Part shown: one piece after another, positions 48,671-58,404 of the stretch
Layout of the letters: each line of letters opens with the position of its first letter
Position numbering within the stretch: position 1 is the first letter of the stretch
Source: Oxalobacteraceae bacterium
GTDB lineage: Bacteria > Pseudomonadota > Gammaproteobacteria > Burkholderiales > Burkholderiaceae_D
NCBI GenBank assembly: GCA_947448025.1
Contig: CANFLV010000012.1
Location: 62,001 to 126,000, forward strand
Length of the DNA: 64,000 nucleotides
Direction of reading: 5' to 3'
Made by a program: the position numbers and the translations under genes
Notes under the pieces: model-generated
Told to the model about the DNA's origin: nothing
What the model saw: only the letters and a program-made list of their open reading frames with translations
Databases searched by the model: none

Positions 48671-50053
48671 ATGAATATTGTTCACACTATGTCCACATCG
48701 AAGATTCCGACGCAAGGCCTGACAGCGCTGCTGCTCCTGTGTGCAACGCTGGGCGCCGCGCCTCTAGCCTGGTCGCAGGCCGACAGCAATGCCGCCGCCC
48801 GCCCGCGCAGCGTTGCTGCAGATGCGATCATCGTCATCGTCAATGACGAGGTCATCACGCGCAACGAACTTGAAGAACGCAAACAGGCCGTCGAGCGCCG
48901 CATGAAGGCGCAGCGCGTGGCCTTGCCGCCGGCAGAAGAATTCCGCAAGCAGCTGCTCGAACGCATGATCGTCGACAAGGCGCAGCTGCAGCTGGCGCGC
49001 GAAAATGGCATCCGCGTCGACGACATCATGCTCGACCGCTCGATCCAGCGTATCGCCGAGAGCAACAAGATGTCAGTACAAGAGTTCCGTAACCAGATCG
49101 AGCGCGAAGGCACCAGCTTTGCGCGCTTTCGCGAAGAGATTCGCGAAGACATCCTGATGCAGCGCGTGCGTGAACGCGAAGTCGATAACCGCATCCAGAT
49201 TTCGCAAGCCGAAGTCGAGCACTACATGGAAGTCGAGACCAAGGCCGTGCTCGAGCAGCAGGAATTGAACCTCGGACAAATCCTCGTGCGCATTCCTGAA
49301 AACGCCAGCGCCGAGCAAATCAATGAGCGCCGTCGTCGTGTCGAAGACGTGATGCGCCAGCTGCGCAGCGGTGGTGACTTCGCCAAGATCGCGGCGACCT
49401 TCTCGGACGCCAGCGATGCGCTCAAGGGTGGTGAGCTTGGCTGGCGCATGAAGGACCGTTTGCCGGAATTGTTCGTCGACGCTGTTGCCAATCTCAAGAC
49501 TGGCCAGGTTTCGCAAATCATCAAGAGTCCGAACGGCTTCCACATCATCAAGCTGATCGACCAGCGCACGATCGCCGTGCCAAAGGCGAATCCGGCGGCG
49601 AACAGCATCCAGCAAACGCATGTGCGCCATATCCTCATCAAGGTCACGCAAGTCGTCTCGGCTGCCGATGCCAAACGCAAATTGCTCGACTTGAAAGAGC
49701 GCCTGATGAACAAGGCCGCGACGTTTGAAGAGCTCGCAAAATTGCATTCCAACGATGGCAGCGCGGCCAAAGGCGGCGATCTCGGCTGGATTTATCCGGG
49801 CGACACAGTGCCGGAATTCGAACGCGCCATGGATGAATTGGCCGTTGGTGCCGTCAGCGATCCGGTCGAATCGCAATTCGGCATGCATTTGATTGAAGTC
49901 CTCGAGCGCAAGAAAGACGATGTCTCGCAAGAGCGTCAGAAGCAGATCGCGCGTCAGGCCATCCGCGAGCGCAAGAGCGAAGAAGCCACACAAGACTGGA
50001 TGCGCCAGCTGCGCGACCGTGCCTATGTCGAATTCCGCAATGAAGATAAATAA
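48671..50053 (+). CDS. surA: Periplasmic chaperone / peptidyl-prolyl isomerase SurA
   Basis: 460 aa, with signal sequence TALLLLCATLGAAPLAWSQA; starts at 48671 or 48689 are both possible. The N-terminal chaperone module (AADAIIVIVNDEVITRNELEERK) is followed by two parvulin domains: LNLGQILVRIP...GGELGWRMKDRLPELF and THVRHILIKV...AAKGGDLGWIYPGDTVPEF. It guides outer-membrane proteins such as LptD to the BAM complex. Confidence 0.96.
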   Translation: MNIVHTMSTSKIPTQGLTALLLLCATLGAAPLAWSQADSNAAARPRSVAADAIIVIVNDEVITRNELEERKQAVERRMKAQRVALPPAEEFRKQLLERMIVDKAQLQLARENGIRVDDIMLDRSIQRIAESNKMSVQEFRNQIEREGTSFARFREEIREDILMQRVREREVDNRIQISQAEVEHYMEVETKAVLEQQELNLGQILVRIPENASAEQINERRRRVEDVMRQLRSGGDFAKIAATFSDASDALKGGELGWRMKDRLPELFVDAVANLKTGQVSQIIKSPNGFHIIKLIDQRTIAVPKANPAANSIQQTHVRHILIKVTQVVSAADAKRKLLDLKERLMNKAATFEELAKLHSNDGSAAKGGDLGWIYPGDTVPEFERAMDELAVGAVSDPVESQFGMHLIEVLERKKDDVSQERQKQIARQAIRERKSEEATQDWMRQLRDRAYVEFRNEDK

Positions 50054-51088
50054 GTGAACATCAAGCGTCCCGTCATCGGCATCACCTGCGGCGAACCGGC
50101 CGGCATCGGTCCGGAAATTGCCATCCGCGCCGCCTGGCAGCTGCGCGACACCATCAAGTCAGTGCTGATCGGCGACGCCGCGATGCTGGCGATTCTGGCC
50201 GGCGAGATCGATCCGGCCATCAAGCTCGTGGCGACCTCGGTGCAAGCTGTGCGCATCAACGGCTTGCCGGATTTTCCGGCGGGCTTGGTCACCGTGATCG
50301 ATAGTCCCGTCACGGCCTGGGTCACGCCCGGCGTGCTCGATAAAAATAACGGCGGCCATGTCCTGCATCTGCTCGACATCGCTATCGAAGGCACGCAAGC
50401 CGGCTGGCTCGATGCGATCGCCACGGCGCCGCTACAGAAAAGCACGATCAACGATGCCGGCATTCCTTTTACCGGCCATACCGAATATCTGGCGCAAAAG
50501 ACCGGCACGGCACAAGTCGTGATGATGCTCGCCGGCGCTGATCTGCGCGTGGCGCTGGCGACCACGCATTTGCCGTTGAAGGACGTGGCGGCGGCGATCA
50601 CCTTCGATAGCCTCATGCAGACGCTGACCATTTTGCATCACGACCTGCAGGAAAAATTCGGCATCGCCGAGCCGCGCATACTTGTCACCGGCCTCAATCC
50701 GCATGCGGGTGAGGGCGGTTATCTCGGCCGTGAAGAAATCGACGTAATCACGCCGGTACTGCAAGCTGCGCAGCAGCAGGGCATGCAGGTGAGTGGTCCG
50801 TATCCGGCTGACACCTTGTTTCAGCCTAAATATTTGCAGGATGCCGACTGTGTGCTGGCGATGTATCATGATCAGGGCTTGCCGGTTCTGAAACATGCGA
50901 GCTTCGGTCGTGGCGTCAACATCACGCTCGGCTTGCCTATCATCCGCACCTCGGTCGACCACGGCACGGCACTCGATCTCGCCGCGCGCGGTATCGGTCA
51001 CGCGGATCACGGCAGCATGCTGGAAGCCCTCAAAGTCGCGGCACAGATGGTCGTCGCGCGCACAGTCACCCAATCGGAAACACGATGA
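50054..51088 (+). CDS. pdxA: 4-hydroxythreonine-4-phosphate dehydrogenase
   Basis: 344 aa from a GTG directly after the surA stop (zero gap), giving [25 protein letters not shown]-dependent step of the DXP-dependent vitamin B6 route. Family motifs: [25 protein letters not shown] (metal His), [32 protein letters not shown] and [19 protein letters not shown]. The surA-pdxA-rsmA order is conserved across proteobacteria. Confidence 0.97.
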   Translation: MNIKRPVIGITCGEPAGIGPEIAIRAAWQLRDTIKSVLIGDAAMLAILAGEIDPAIKLVATSVQAVRINGLPDFPAGLVTVIDSPVTAWVTPGVLDKNNGGHVLHLLDIAIEGTQAGWLDAIATAPLQKSTINDAGIPFTGHTEYLAQKTGTAQVVMMLAGADLRVALATTHLPLKDVAAAITFDSLMQTLTILHHDLQEKFGIAEPRILVTGLNPHAGEGGYLGREEIDVITPVLQAAQQQGMQVSGPYPADTLFQPKYLQDADCVLAMYHDQGLPVLKHASFGRGVNITLGLPIIRTSVDHGTALDLAARGIGHADHGSMLEALKVAAQMVVARTVTQSETR

Positions 51089-51861
51089 AGCACATCGCTA
51101 GAAAGCGCTTCGGGCAGAACTTCCTGACCGATGATCTGGTATTGCACAATATTATTCGCGCCATCGATCCACAGCCGGATGACACCATGGTCGAAATCGG
51201 ACCTGGTCTTGCGGCGATGACGCGTCTGCTGCTGGAGTCCTTGAAGCAGATGCATGTAGTCGAGCTGGACCGCGACCTAGTCGCGCGACTGGAAAAGACC
51301 TTCGATCCGAAGCGCCTGATCGTCCATGCGGGCGATGCCTTGCAATTCGATTTCACCAAGCTGCCTGTCCCCGACGGCAAGAAGCTGCGCGTGGTCGGGA
51401 ATCTGCCTTATAACATTTCAAGTCCCTTGCTGTTCCATCTCGCGGCGATCGCGCCCTTGGTGCAGGACCAGCATTTCATGCTGCAGAAGGAGGTCGTCGA
51501 ACGCATGGCTGCGCCGCCCGGTAGCAAGACTTACGGCCGCCTGTCGGTGATGCTGCAATGGCGCTATGACATTTCACTGCTGTTCATCGTGCCCCCGACC
51601 GCGTTCGACCCGCCACCGCGCGTGGAGTCCGCGATCGTGCGCATGATTCCGCTCGCGCAGCCGCTGGCTTGCGAGCAGGTCTTGCTGGAGCAGGTCGTGC
51701 AGAAGGCATTTTCGCAGCGGCGCAAGGTGATTCGTAATTGCCTGGCTGGGATGTTCACGGAAAATGACTTGATCGATGTCGGGATTGATCCGCAGGGGCG
51801 GCCCGAGACTGTCGGGCTGGAGTTTTATGTGGCGTTGGCGAATCGGCTGGCGACTGCTTAA
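51085..51861 (+). CDS. rsmA: 16S rRNA (adenine1518/1519-N6)-dimethyltransferase
   Basis: 258 aa. Dimethylates two adjacent adenines in helix 45 of 16S rRNA; also called Ksg[20 protein letters not shown] at the start, AdoMet motif [12 protein letters not shown], and the [12 protein letters not shown] catalytic motif IV are clear. ATG overlaps the pdxA stop by 4 bases. Confidence 0.97.
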   Translation: MKHIARKRFGQNFLTDDLVLHNIIRAIDPQPDDTMVEIGPGLAAMTRLLLESLKQMHVVELDRDLVARLEKTFDPKRLIVHAGDALQFDFTKLPVPDGKKLRVVGNLPYNISSPLLFHLAAIAPLVQDQHFMLQKEVVERMAAPPGSKTYGRLSVMLQWRYDISLLFIVPPTAFDPPPRVESAIVRMIPLAQPLACEQVLLEQVVQKAFSQRRKVIRNCLAGMFTENDLIDVGIDPQGRPETVGLEFYVALANRLATA

Positions 51862-51875
51862 GGTCAAGAGGCCCT

Positions 51876-52097
51876 ATGATGAATACTTGGCCAGTGCAGG
51901 ATGCGAAAGCCCGTTTTAGTGAATTACTCGATACATGCATCAGCGAGGGGCCGCAAATGGTTTCTCGACGCGGCACAGAGGCAGCAGTTCTTGTTCCTGT
52001 CGCTGAGTGGCGACGACTGCATAGTGCTGCGCGGCCCTCCCTCAAAAGTTTGTTGCTGAGTGAAGAGGGGCGTGGCGATTTGTTGCTGCCGAATTGA
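51876..52097 (+). CDS. Orphan Phd/YefM-type antitoxin
   Basis: 73 aa. The N-terminal Phd fold is clear: TWPVQDAKARFSELLDTCIS, then GPQMVSRRGTEAAVLVPVAEWRRL. The C-terminal segment LKSLLLSEEGRGDLLLPN stops where related antitoxins usually continue with a basic tail. No PIN, Doc or RelE toxin gene follows: the next 70 bases are empty and then a lipoprotein gene begins. So it is either an orphan regulator or the remnant of a lost toxin-antitoxin pair. Confidence 0.82.
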   Translation: MMNTWPVQDAKARFSELLDTCISEGPQMVSRRGTEAAVLVPVAEWRRLHSAARPSLKSLLLSEEGRGDLLLPN

Positions 52098-52167
52098 CGT
52101 TCCGCTTTTCAACCCTTTTGCTTAAGTAGCGGCCTGCTTGATGCCTGCGTTTGTCGTCTGGAAAAAT

Positions 52168-52998
52168 ATGAAAATATTGAAATGGTCAGCGTTGATCGTG
52201 TTTCTGGTGGTGTGCGCCGGATGTGCATCCTTGGCCTCACACAACGGCATCAAACAGGCCGGAAGCATCGTCGAATACCTGTACCCGAATTCCAGGGAAG
52301 CGCCGAATATGCAGCCGACCGTAACGCGCCTGCGGCCGCCGGTTCGGGTCGGGGTTGCCTTTGTGCCCGGTGCTTCCCCGCGGGCGGGCTTGCCTGAAGC
52401 TGAAAAAATCAAACTGCTGGAACGCGTCAAATCAGCCTTCGCGCAACATGCCTACATCGGCAGCATCGAGTTGATTCCCACTCAGTACCTGCGACCCAAG
52501 GGCGGATTCGCCAATCTCGACCAGGTCGCCAGGATGTTCAATGTCGAAGTGATCGCGCTGCTTTCCTATGACCAGGTTCAATTCAATGACACGAATGCCT
52601 TGTCCGTCCTGTATTGGACGATTATCGGCGCCTACATCATTCAAGGCGATCAATACGACGTGCAAACCATGGTGGACGCCTCGGTGTTCGATGTGGCCAG
52701 CCGAAAATTGCTGTTTCGCGCCCCGGGAACCAGTCAGGTCAAGGGCAGCGCGACCATGGCGGGCTTTAGTGAACGCGCCCGTGCAGCGCAAATCGAAGGC
52801 TATAACAAAGCCGTTGATCAACTCCTTCCTCAATTGCAAACAGAACTCGATCGCTTTAAAGATCGCATCAAATCCGACGCCAATTTCAAAGTGGACAACA
52901 AGCCGGGGTATCAAGGTGGCGGCAGCTTTGATTGGTTCATGCTCGCGCTGGTCGGCATGCTCGCTGTACTAGGCTATCGAAGCCGCCGTGCAACGTAA
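52168..52998 (+). CDS. Rhombotarget-type lipoprotein with GlyGly-CTERM-like tail
   Basis: 276 aa from ATG 52168. The N-terminus has a signal and lipobox-like sequence (LVVCAGCASL). The C-terminus has the tripartite GlyGly-CTERM layout: GGGSFDW, a hydrophobic helix (FMLALVGMLAVLGY) and a basic end (RSRRAT). The body has FVPGASPRAGLPEAEK, FANLDQVARMFNVEVIALLSYDQVQF and ASVFDVASRKLLFRAPG. The next gene, overlapping its stop, encodes a rhombosortase-like rhomboid protease, the expected processing enzyme. The paired N-terminal lipid site and C-terminal sorting tail match the rhombotarget lipoprotein family as I recall it. The function is unknown. In-frame upstream starts (52141) exist but place the signal too far inside. 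Confidence 0.85.
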   Translation: MKILKWSALIVFLVVCAGCASLASHNGIKQAGSIVEYLYPNSREAPNMQPTVTRLRPPVRVGVAFVPGASPRAGLPEAEKIKLLERVKSAFAQHAYIGSIELIPTQYLRPKGGFANLDQVARMFNVEVIALLSYDQVQFNDTNALSVLYWTIIGAYIIQGDQYDVQTMVDASVFDVASRKLLFRAPGTSQVKGSATMAGFSERARAAQIEGYNKAVDQLLPQLQTELDRFKDRIKSDANFKVDNKPGYQGGGSFDWFMLALVGMLAVLGYRSRRAT

Positions 52999-53614
52999 TT
53001 TTCTGCCATGGTGTAGCGCTGTTCTGCTTTTGTGTATGGGGATGGCGCTGGCCGCCCCGGGATCCATCATCGTTGCGCTGGAATATGATCGTCAGGCGAT
53101 ATTGACCGGCGAAATCTGGCGCTTATGGACGGGCCATCTTGTCCATTTTTCACTCCAGCAGGCGTTCGTCGATGCATTCGCATTGTCTATTGCGAGCGCC
53201 CTGGTGGAACGGGCGATCGGCACCGCTCGTCTGCTTATCGCATTGGTGCTAGGAGCGCCGTGCATTTCCTTGGGGCTGATGCTGGGATCGCCCGATTTAC
53301 TGTATTACCGAGGCGCTTCCGGGATCGCTGTCATGATGGCGATATCTGCCGGTGGAAGCATTTGGCCCAGATATAAAATGTTACTCACGCTCCTTTTGCT
53401 CAGTTTCGTGGTCAAGACAGCGGCGGAGGCTATCGGGGTTTCTGCGAACCTGGCGAGACTTCCAGCGTATGTGGTCGTGGCTTGGCAAGCACATCTACTT
53501 GGGGCAATTTGTGGCGCACTGATGACCCTGTCCGGGCGTTTTTCGCCCGGCAGGATGCATCAATCTTCCCAGTCTCACACTGAGGATTTACGCTCAATCA
53601 ATTCAATTTTGTAA
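52988..53614 (+). CDS. rrtA: Rhombosortase (GlyGly-CTERM-processing rhomboid protease)
   Basis: 208 aa from GTG 52988, overlapping the lipoprotein stop by 11 bases. A small six-helix rhomboid: [14 protein letters not shown] (the WR and H-x-x-H region), the catalytic Ser111 in [11 protein letters not shown], and the catalytic His169 in [13 protein letters not shown]. Size and motifs match rhombosortases, which cleave GlyGly-CTERM tails of exported proteins. The C-terminal tail after residue 185 is hydrophilic ([16 protein letters not shown]) and its coding overlaps gloA by 40 bases in convergent orientation. Confidence 0.87.
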   Translation: MQRNFLPWCSAVLLLCMGMALAAPGSIIVALEYDRQAILTGEIWRLWTGHLVHFSLQQAFVDAFALSIASALVERAIGTARLLIALVLGAPCISLGLMLGSPDLLYYRGASGIAVMMAISAGGSIWPRYKMLLTLLLLSFVVKTAAEAIGVSANLARLPAYVVVAWQAHLLGAICGALMTLSGRFSPGRMHQSSQSHTEDLRSINSIL

Positions 53615-53967
53615 CCATCCGGATCCGTGATGAACGCGATCACGGTAGTGCCGCCCTTGACCGGCCCGGCCTCACGCGTGACATTCCCGCCATTCGCCTT
53701 CACATCAGCGCAGGTCTTGGCAACATCCTCCACTCCGATTGCAATATGCCCATACGCCGTGCCCAGATCATAGTGCTCCACGCCGTAGTTATACGTCAGC
53801 TCCAGCTCCGCATGCTCCGGATTCTTGCCGTAGCCAACGAAGGCCAGCGTGTACTGCTGACTCGGCACATCATTCTTGCGCAATAACTCCATCCCCATGA
53901 CCTTGGTATAAAAATCAATCGAACGATCAAGGTTACCAACGCGAAGCATCGTGTGTAAAAAACGCAT
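53575..53967 (-). CDS. gloA: Lactoylglutathione lyase (glyoxalase I)
   Basis: 130 aa from ATG 53967, which has GGAG seven bases upstream. Converts the methylglyoxal-glutathione hemithioacetal to S-lactoylglutathione. Metal ligands His5, Glu56, His74 and Glu122 all match E. coli GloA positions ([33 protein letters not shown]). The absence of an insertion fits the Ni-type bacterial enzyme. Confidence 0.96.
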   Translation of the reverse strand: MRFLHTMLRVGNLDRSIDFYTKVMGMELLRKNDVPSQQYTLAFVGYGKNPEHAELELTYNYGVEHYDLGTAYGHIAIGVEDVAKTCADVKANGGNVTREAGPVKGGTTVIAFITDPDGYKIELIERKSSV

Positions 53968-54001
53968 AGTGTTCTCCAAGTATAGAGCGTAAAAATTGAG
54001 C

Positions 54002-54898
54002 TTAAAAAATCGGCAGCGTTTCCGGCGCCCGCTCGCGCAAGGCCTTCTTCGCTTCCTGGAATTCCGGGAACACCGACTGCACCGTCGCCCAGAAGCGCGA
54101 GCTGTGATTCATTTCGCGCAGATGTGACAGTTCATGGGCGATCACGTAATCGATCAGCGGCAGCGCAAAATGGATCAAGCGCCAGTTCAGTCGTATGCGC
54201 CCATCCGCCGTGCAGGAACCCCACTGCGTCAATGCTGACGACAGCTTGAAGGACTGGAAGCGCACGCCGAGTTTGTCTGCATACACGGGCAGGCGTTCGG
54301 CAAAGATGCGTTTGGCTTCGAGCTGCAGCCAGCTTTGCACACGGTCTTTCAACTGTTGTTCGGCCGCGTCGGCTGGCAGGGAGATGATCAGCTCGCGGCT
54401 CTCACTGTCAAAGGAGACGCCCAGCGCCTGCTGCGTCCTGATGCGCAAGGTGATCTCGGCGCCGAGGAAGGGCAGTTTGCCGCCATCGCACCAGTCCATT
54501 TTCGGCTGCAGCTTGCGCGCCGAGCGTTCGCGCCGCTCATTGAGCTTGCGCAGTATCCATTGCTGCTTTTCGCGGATCGCATTGTCGATGTCGGTCAGTG
54601 TCACCCACTTCGGCGCAGTGATACGCAAGCCATCCTCGTCGATCAGAAAACCGATTGAGCGGCGCGATGAGCGCAGCAGCACGTAATCGAGAAAATGCTG
54701 GTTCAGGTGGATGCGGCGTTTGCCCGGCGCCAGTAGCGGCAGCGCGGCCGGTGCCGAGAATGCCGCGGGCGGCACCTGCAGTTCGCGCGCCGGGGAAGGT
54801 GCGGCACTCTTCAGCGAGCTGGAAATATCAGGCGTGAAAAAGTCGAGCTGCAGCCCAAGCTGTTGCGGGTCCGGCGTCGACTTGCGGAACAGTTTCAA
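54002..54898 (-). CDS. YgjP-like (WLM/DUF45) zinc metallopeptidase
   Basis: 298 aa. The zinc motif is HELSH at 255-259 in [21 protein letters not shown], with a further His downstream. Sequence [32 protein letters not shown] is typical of the DUF45/YgjP family. A long N-terminal region (1-60) is low in family similarity. The substrate is unknown. It follows plsC by 6 bases, in a minus-strand run with glyQ-glyS-gmhB. Confidence 0.87.
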   Translation of the reverse strand: MKLFRKSTPDPQQLGLQLDFFTPDISSSLKSAAPSPARELQVPPAAFSAPAALPLLAPGKRRIHLNQHFLDYVLLRSSRRSIGFLIDEDGLRITAPKWVTLTDIDNAIREKQQWILRKLNERRERSARKLQPKMDWCDGGKLPFLGAEITLRIRTQQALGVSFDSESRELIISLPADAAEQQLKDRVQSWLQLEAKRIFAERLPVYADKLGVRFQSFKLSSALTQWGSCTADGRIRLNWRLIHFALPLIDYVIAHELSHLREMNHSSRFWATVQSVFPEFQEAKKALRERAPETLPIF

Positions 54899-54904
54899 GG
54901 GCGT

Positions 54905-55654
54905 TTATTTATCTCGGGTTTCAGGATAAGCATGCGGCGAAATCACGCGCATTTCCGATTCTATCCAATTTTCCACTTCGTGCATCAAGGTGGCTGAATC
55001 TTTGCCTTCGGGCGAAATCGGTTTGCCGATCGAGATCGTGATCACGCCCGGCTTCTTGATGAAGGAATTCTTCGGCCAGCAGTCGCCGGAGTTCATCGCG
55101 ATCGGGATGACCTGGGTCTGGGTCTCGATGGCCAGGCGCGCGCCACCGATTTTGTATTTGCCTTTTTGGCCCGGTGCGATGCGCGTCCCCTCGGGGAACA
55201 TGATGATCCACTGACCATCGGCGAGGCGGCGACGGCCTTGCACGACGACTTGCGCAAAGGCGTCACGGCCTTTATTGCGGTCGATCGGCACCATGCGCAG
55301 CAAACCGAGCGCCCAGCCAAAGAAAGGAATGTAGAGCAGTTCGCGCTTGAAGACATAGACCAGCGGACGGGGCATGTACCACAGGAAGAAAATTGTTTCC
55401 CATGCCGACTGGTGTTTCGACAGCAGGATCGCCGGCGCATCCGGCAGGTTCTCTTCGCCCCGGACTTCATAGTGGATACCGCACAGTGCTTTCGAAAGCC
55501 AGACCATGAACAGGTTCCAGCGCGAGGTGACGAAGTAACGCTGGTTATACGGCAGTGGCGCGACCAAGAGGCAGATCGGCGCCCAGATCAGGGTCACGAT
55601 GACCATGATCGTCATGTACAGTAGTGAACGCAGGAAGGGAAGGATGCGCGACAT
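54905..55654 (-). CDS. plsC: 1-acyl-sn-glycerol-3-phosphate acyltransferase
   Basis: 249 aa. Makes phosphatidic acid from lysophosphatidic acid at the inner membrane. N-terminal hydrophobic segment (LLYMTIMVIVTLIWAPICLLV). The acyltransferase motif I is SKHQSAWETIFF: His81 with Glu86 where classical enzymes have Asp (HX4E form, common in this subfamily). Motif III is FPEGTR (153-158); motif II appears as LLRMVPIDR. The gmhB-plsC order is common in Burkholderiales. Confidence 0.92.
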   Translation of the reverse strand: MSRILPFLRSLLYMTIMVIVTLIWAPICLLVAPLPYNQRYFVTSRWNLFMVWLSKALCGIHYEVRGEENLPDAPAILLSKHQSAWETIFFLWYMPRPLVYVFKRELLYIPFFGWALGLLRMVPIDRNKGRDAFAQVVVQGRRRLADGQWIIMFPEGTRIAPGQKGKYKIGGARLAIETQTQVIPIAMNSGDCWPKNSFIKKPGVITISIGKPISPEGKDSATLMHEVENWIESEMRVISPHAYPETRDK

Positions 55655-55702
55655 TGAATCTCCAGATTCGGGTTATAAGGTTGACAGGCGGGATGCCGTG
55701 AT

Positions 55703-56266
55703 TCAGGACGGCTTGGCCTCAGCTGTCGTTTCACCTTGCAGCAGATGATCGACGACCGCCGCGAGGTCTGCAAAAACTTGCGTGTCCGGTGGCAGGCCGC
55801 CGCGTTCGCGCGTCTTTTCCCCTTTGCCGGTGAGGACGAGGTAGGGCACACAGCCGAGGCTATAACCGGCTTGCAGATCGCGCAGTGAATCGCCAATGAC
55901 CGGTACACCTTTCAAACGCGTGGCGTAGCGTTCGGCGATTTCTTCGAACATGCCGGATTTGGGTTTGCGGCAGTCACAATTTTCAGCGGCGGAATGCGGA
56001 CAGAAGAACACGGCGTCAATTTCCGCGCCCACGGCCAGTGCGGCCGCATGCATTTTCTGGTGGATCTCGTTAAGCATGCGCATGTCGAACAGGCCGCGCG
56101 CAATGCCCGACTGGTTCGTCGCGACCACGACGCAATAGTCCGCCTGGTTCAGGCGCGCGATCGCTGCCAGCGAGCCGGGCAGCGGTATCCACTCGGCTGG
56201 CGATTTAATGAACGCGTCGGAGTCATGATTGATGACACCGTCGCGGTCGAGAACAATCAGTTTCAT
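55703..56266 (-). CDS. gmhB: D-glycero-beta-D-manno-heptose-1,7-bisphosphate 7-phosphatase
   Basis: 187 aa from ATG 56266 (MKLIVLDRDGVINHDSDAF); 11 bases after the glyS stop. HAD phosphatase for LPS inner-core heptose synthesis. The nucleophile and general acid are in DRDGVIN; the zinc-binding loop is CPHSAAENCDCRKPKSGMF, characteristic of GmhB. Other heptose genes (gmhA, hldE) are not nearby. Confidence 0.94.
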   Translation of the reverse strand: MKLIVLDRDGVINHDSDAFIKSPAEWIPLPGSLAAIARLNQADYCVVVATNQSGIARGLFDMRMLNEIHQKMHAAALAVGAEIDAVFFCPHSAAENCDCRKPKSGMFEEIAERYATRLKGVPVIGDSLRDLQAGYSLGCVPYLVLTGKGEKTRERGGLPPDTQVFADLAAVVDHLLQGETTAEAKPS

Positions 56267-56277
56267 TGCGGGCGTGA

Positions 56278-58377
56278 TCAAGCTGCCAGTTTCGAGATGT
56301 CGGCTACGCGGTTGAGCATGCCATGCAAGGTCGACAGCAGCGCCAGCCGGTTATTGCGTAGCGCTTCATCCTCAGCCATCACCATCACGTCATTGAAGAA
56401 GCCATCGACGCTGTCCCGCAAATGCGCCAGCGCCTTGAGCGTGCCGGCGAAGTCGCCCTGTGCAAAGGCGGCATCGACCTGTGGCTGCGCGGCTTGCATG
56501 TCGCGAAACAGGCTTTGCTCGGCGGCTTCGACGAGCAGGGCGGGTTGCACTGCACCTGTCGTTGCCGCGGTCTTTTTCAGGATGTTCGTGATGCGCTTGT
56601 TCGCTGCTGCCAACGATTCGGCTTCCGGCAGGGCGGCAAAGGCCTTGACCGCATTCAGGCGTTCGACGATGTTGTCGAGCGTGTCAGGCTGCTGTGCCAC
56701 GACTGCTTCAATTTCATTCGGCGCGAAGCCGCGCTCACGCAGCAAGCCGCGCAGACGATCGTACATGAAGCTGGCAGCGTCGCTGCACGGGTCCTTGAAA
56801 TTCGCATTGCCGGCAAAGCATTGCGCCGCATCGGCGAGCAAACCGGTGAGTGACAGCGGCAGGCGTTTTTCGACCAGCATGCGCAGGATGCCCAGTGCAT
56901 GACGACGCAGGGCGAATGGATCTTTGTCACCAGTCGGCTGCAGGCCGATGCCCCAGATACCGACCAAAGTTTCGAGCTTGTCGGCCAGCGCGACAGCCGT
57001 GCCGGTCTGTGTTGACGGCAAGGCGTCACCGGCAAAGCGCGGCTGGTAATGTTCGGATGCGGCCAGCGCGACTTCATCGTGCTCGCCATCGTGGCGTGCG
57101 TAATACGTGCCCATGATGCCCTGCAGTTCAGGGAACTCGCCGACCATATCGGTGAGCAGGTCGGTCTTGGCCAGCAAGGCGCCACGCTGTGCCAGCGCGA
57201 CATCCGCGCCGAGCGCTAAGGCGATCTTGCCGGCCAGGGCGGTCACGCGTTCGGTGCGCTGTGCCTGTGTGCCGAGTTTATTGTGATAGACGACATTGGC
57301 CAGACCCGGCAGGCGCTCTTCGAGCTTCTTTTTCTTGTCTTGCTCAAAAAAGAATTTCGCATCCGACAGGCGTGGACGCACGACGCGCTCATTGCCGCCG
57401 ATGATGTGCTGCGCATCGTCGGTGGCGATGTTGGAGACGATCAGGAAGCGCGAACGCAGCTTGCCGTTCGCGTCGGTGAGCGCGAAATATTTCTGGTTCG
57501 TCTGCATCGTCAGGATCAGGCATTCCTGCGGCACGGCCAGGAATTCCGCTTCGAAATTGCAGGTGTAGACGACCGGCCATTCGACCAGCGCCGTAACTTC
57601 ATCGAGCAAGGACTCCGGCATTAGCACGAGGTCGCTGCCGGCAGCTTCAAGCAGGGCGCTGCGGATTTTTTCCTTGCGCGCAGTGACACTGGCGATGACT
57701 TTGCCTTCGGACTCGAGCACGCGGCTGTAGTCGTCGGCATGCGCAATCGACAGGGAGCCGGCAGACAGGAAGCGATGGCCGCCGGTGCTGCGACCAGCGT
57801 TCAGTCCGAGCAGCGTCAAGTCGATGACGTCGGCGCCATGCAGGGCCAGCACGCTATGTACAGGGCGTACAAATTGTACGGTCGTCCCATCCGGGCGCTG
57901 GTAACTCATCAGCTTCGGAATCGGCAGTTTGGCGACCGATTCTTCGAGCGCGGCTTGCAAGCCATGTTGCAGCGCCGAGCCGTTCGCGGTGTAGGTATAG
58001 AAAAAGCTTTCCGCCTTGCCGTCGACGGCGCGTTCCAGCGCGCTCAGGGCGATCTCGCCGCAGCCGATGCTGGTTGCCAGCGCTGCCAGTTTTTTCAGCA
58101 GCGGTGCGGCGGGCTGGCCTTCGGCGTTCAGCGCGACCGACACAGGCAAGACTTTTTCGCGGATCGATTTATCCGGCGACATGGCGCGTACATGGCTGAT
58201 CGATACCGCCAGGCGGCGCGGTGAAGCGTATGCGGTCGCGACTGCATCAGCGTCGAGGAAGTCGCGCGTCTTCAAGCCATTGACGATGCCGGCGGCGAAG
58301 GCCTCGCCCAGTTTTGCCAGCGCTTTCGGCGGCAGTTCTTCGGTAAACAGTTCGACCAGCAGGGTTTGATTCGACAT
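56278..58377 (-). CDS. glyS: Glycyl-tRNA synthetase beta subunit
   Basis: 699 aa from ATG 58377 ([20 protein letters not shown]); ATG 58386 is an alternative. Beta chain of the alpha2beta2 bacterial enzyme, holding tRNA-recognition domains. Family features: [29 protein letters not shown]-like [17 protein letters not shown], and the C-terminal anticodon-binding region ([25 protein letters not shown]). 27 bases after glyQ. Confidence 0.97.
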   Translation of the reverse strand: MSNQTLLVELFTEELPPKALAKLGEAFAAGIVNGLKTRDFLDADAVATAYASPRRLAVSISHVRAMSPDKSIREKVLPVSVALNAEGQPAAPLLKKLAALATSIGCGEIALSALERAVDGKAESFFYTYTANGSALQHGLQAALEESVAKLPIPKLMSYQRPDGTTVQFVRPVHSVLALHGADVIDLTLLGLNAGRSTGGHRFLSAGSLSIAHADDYSRVLESEGKVIASVTARKEKIRSALLEAAGSDLVLMPESLLDEVTALVEWPVVYTCNFEAEFLAVPQECLILTMQTNQKYFALTDANGKLRSRFLIVSNIATDDAQHIIGGNERVVRPRLSDAKFFFEQDKKKKLEERLPGLANVVYHNKLGTQAQRTERVTALAGKIALALGADVALAQRGALLAKTDLLTDMVGEFPELQGIMGTYYARHDGEHDEVALAASEHYQPRFAGDALPSTQTGTAVALADKLETLVGIWGIGLQPTGDKDPFALRRHALGILRMLVEKRLPLSLTGLLADAAQCFAGNANFKDPCSDAASFMYDRLRGLLRERGFAPNEIEAVVAQQPDTLDNIVERLNAVKAFAALPEAESLAAANKRITNILKKTAATTGAVQPALLVEAAEQSLFRDMQAAQPQVDAAFAQGDFAGTLKALAHLRDSVDGFFNDVMVMAEDEALRNNRLALLSTLHGMLNRVADISKLAA

Positions 58378-58404
58378 GTGATTCATTTCGTGATTATGTT
58401 TGGA

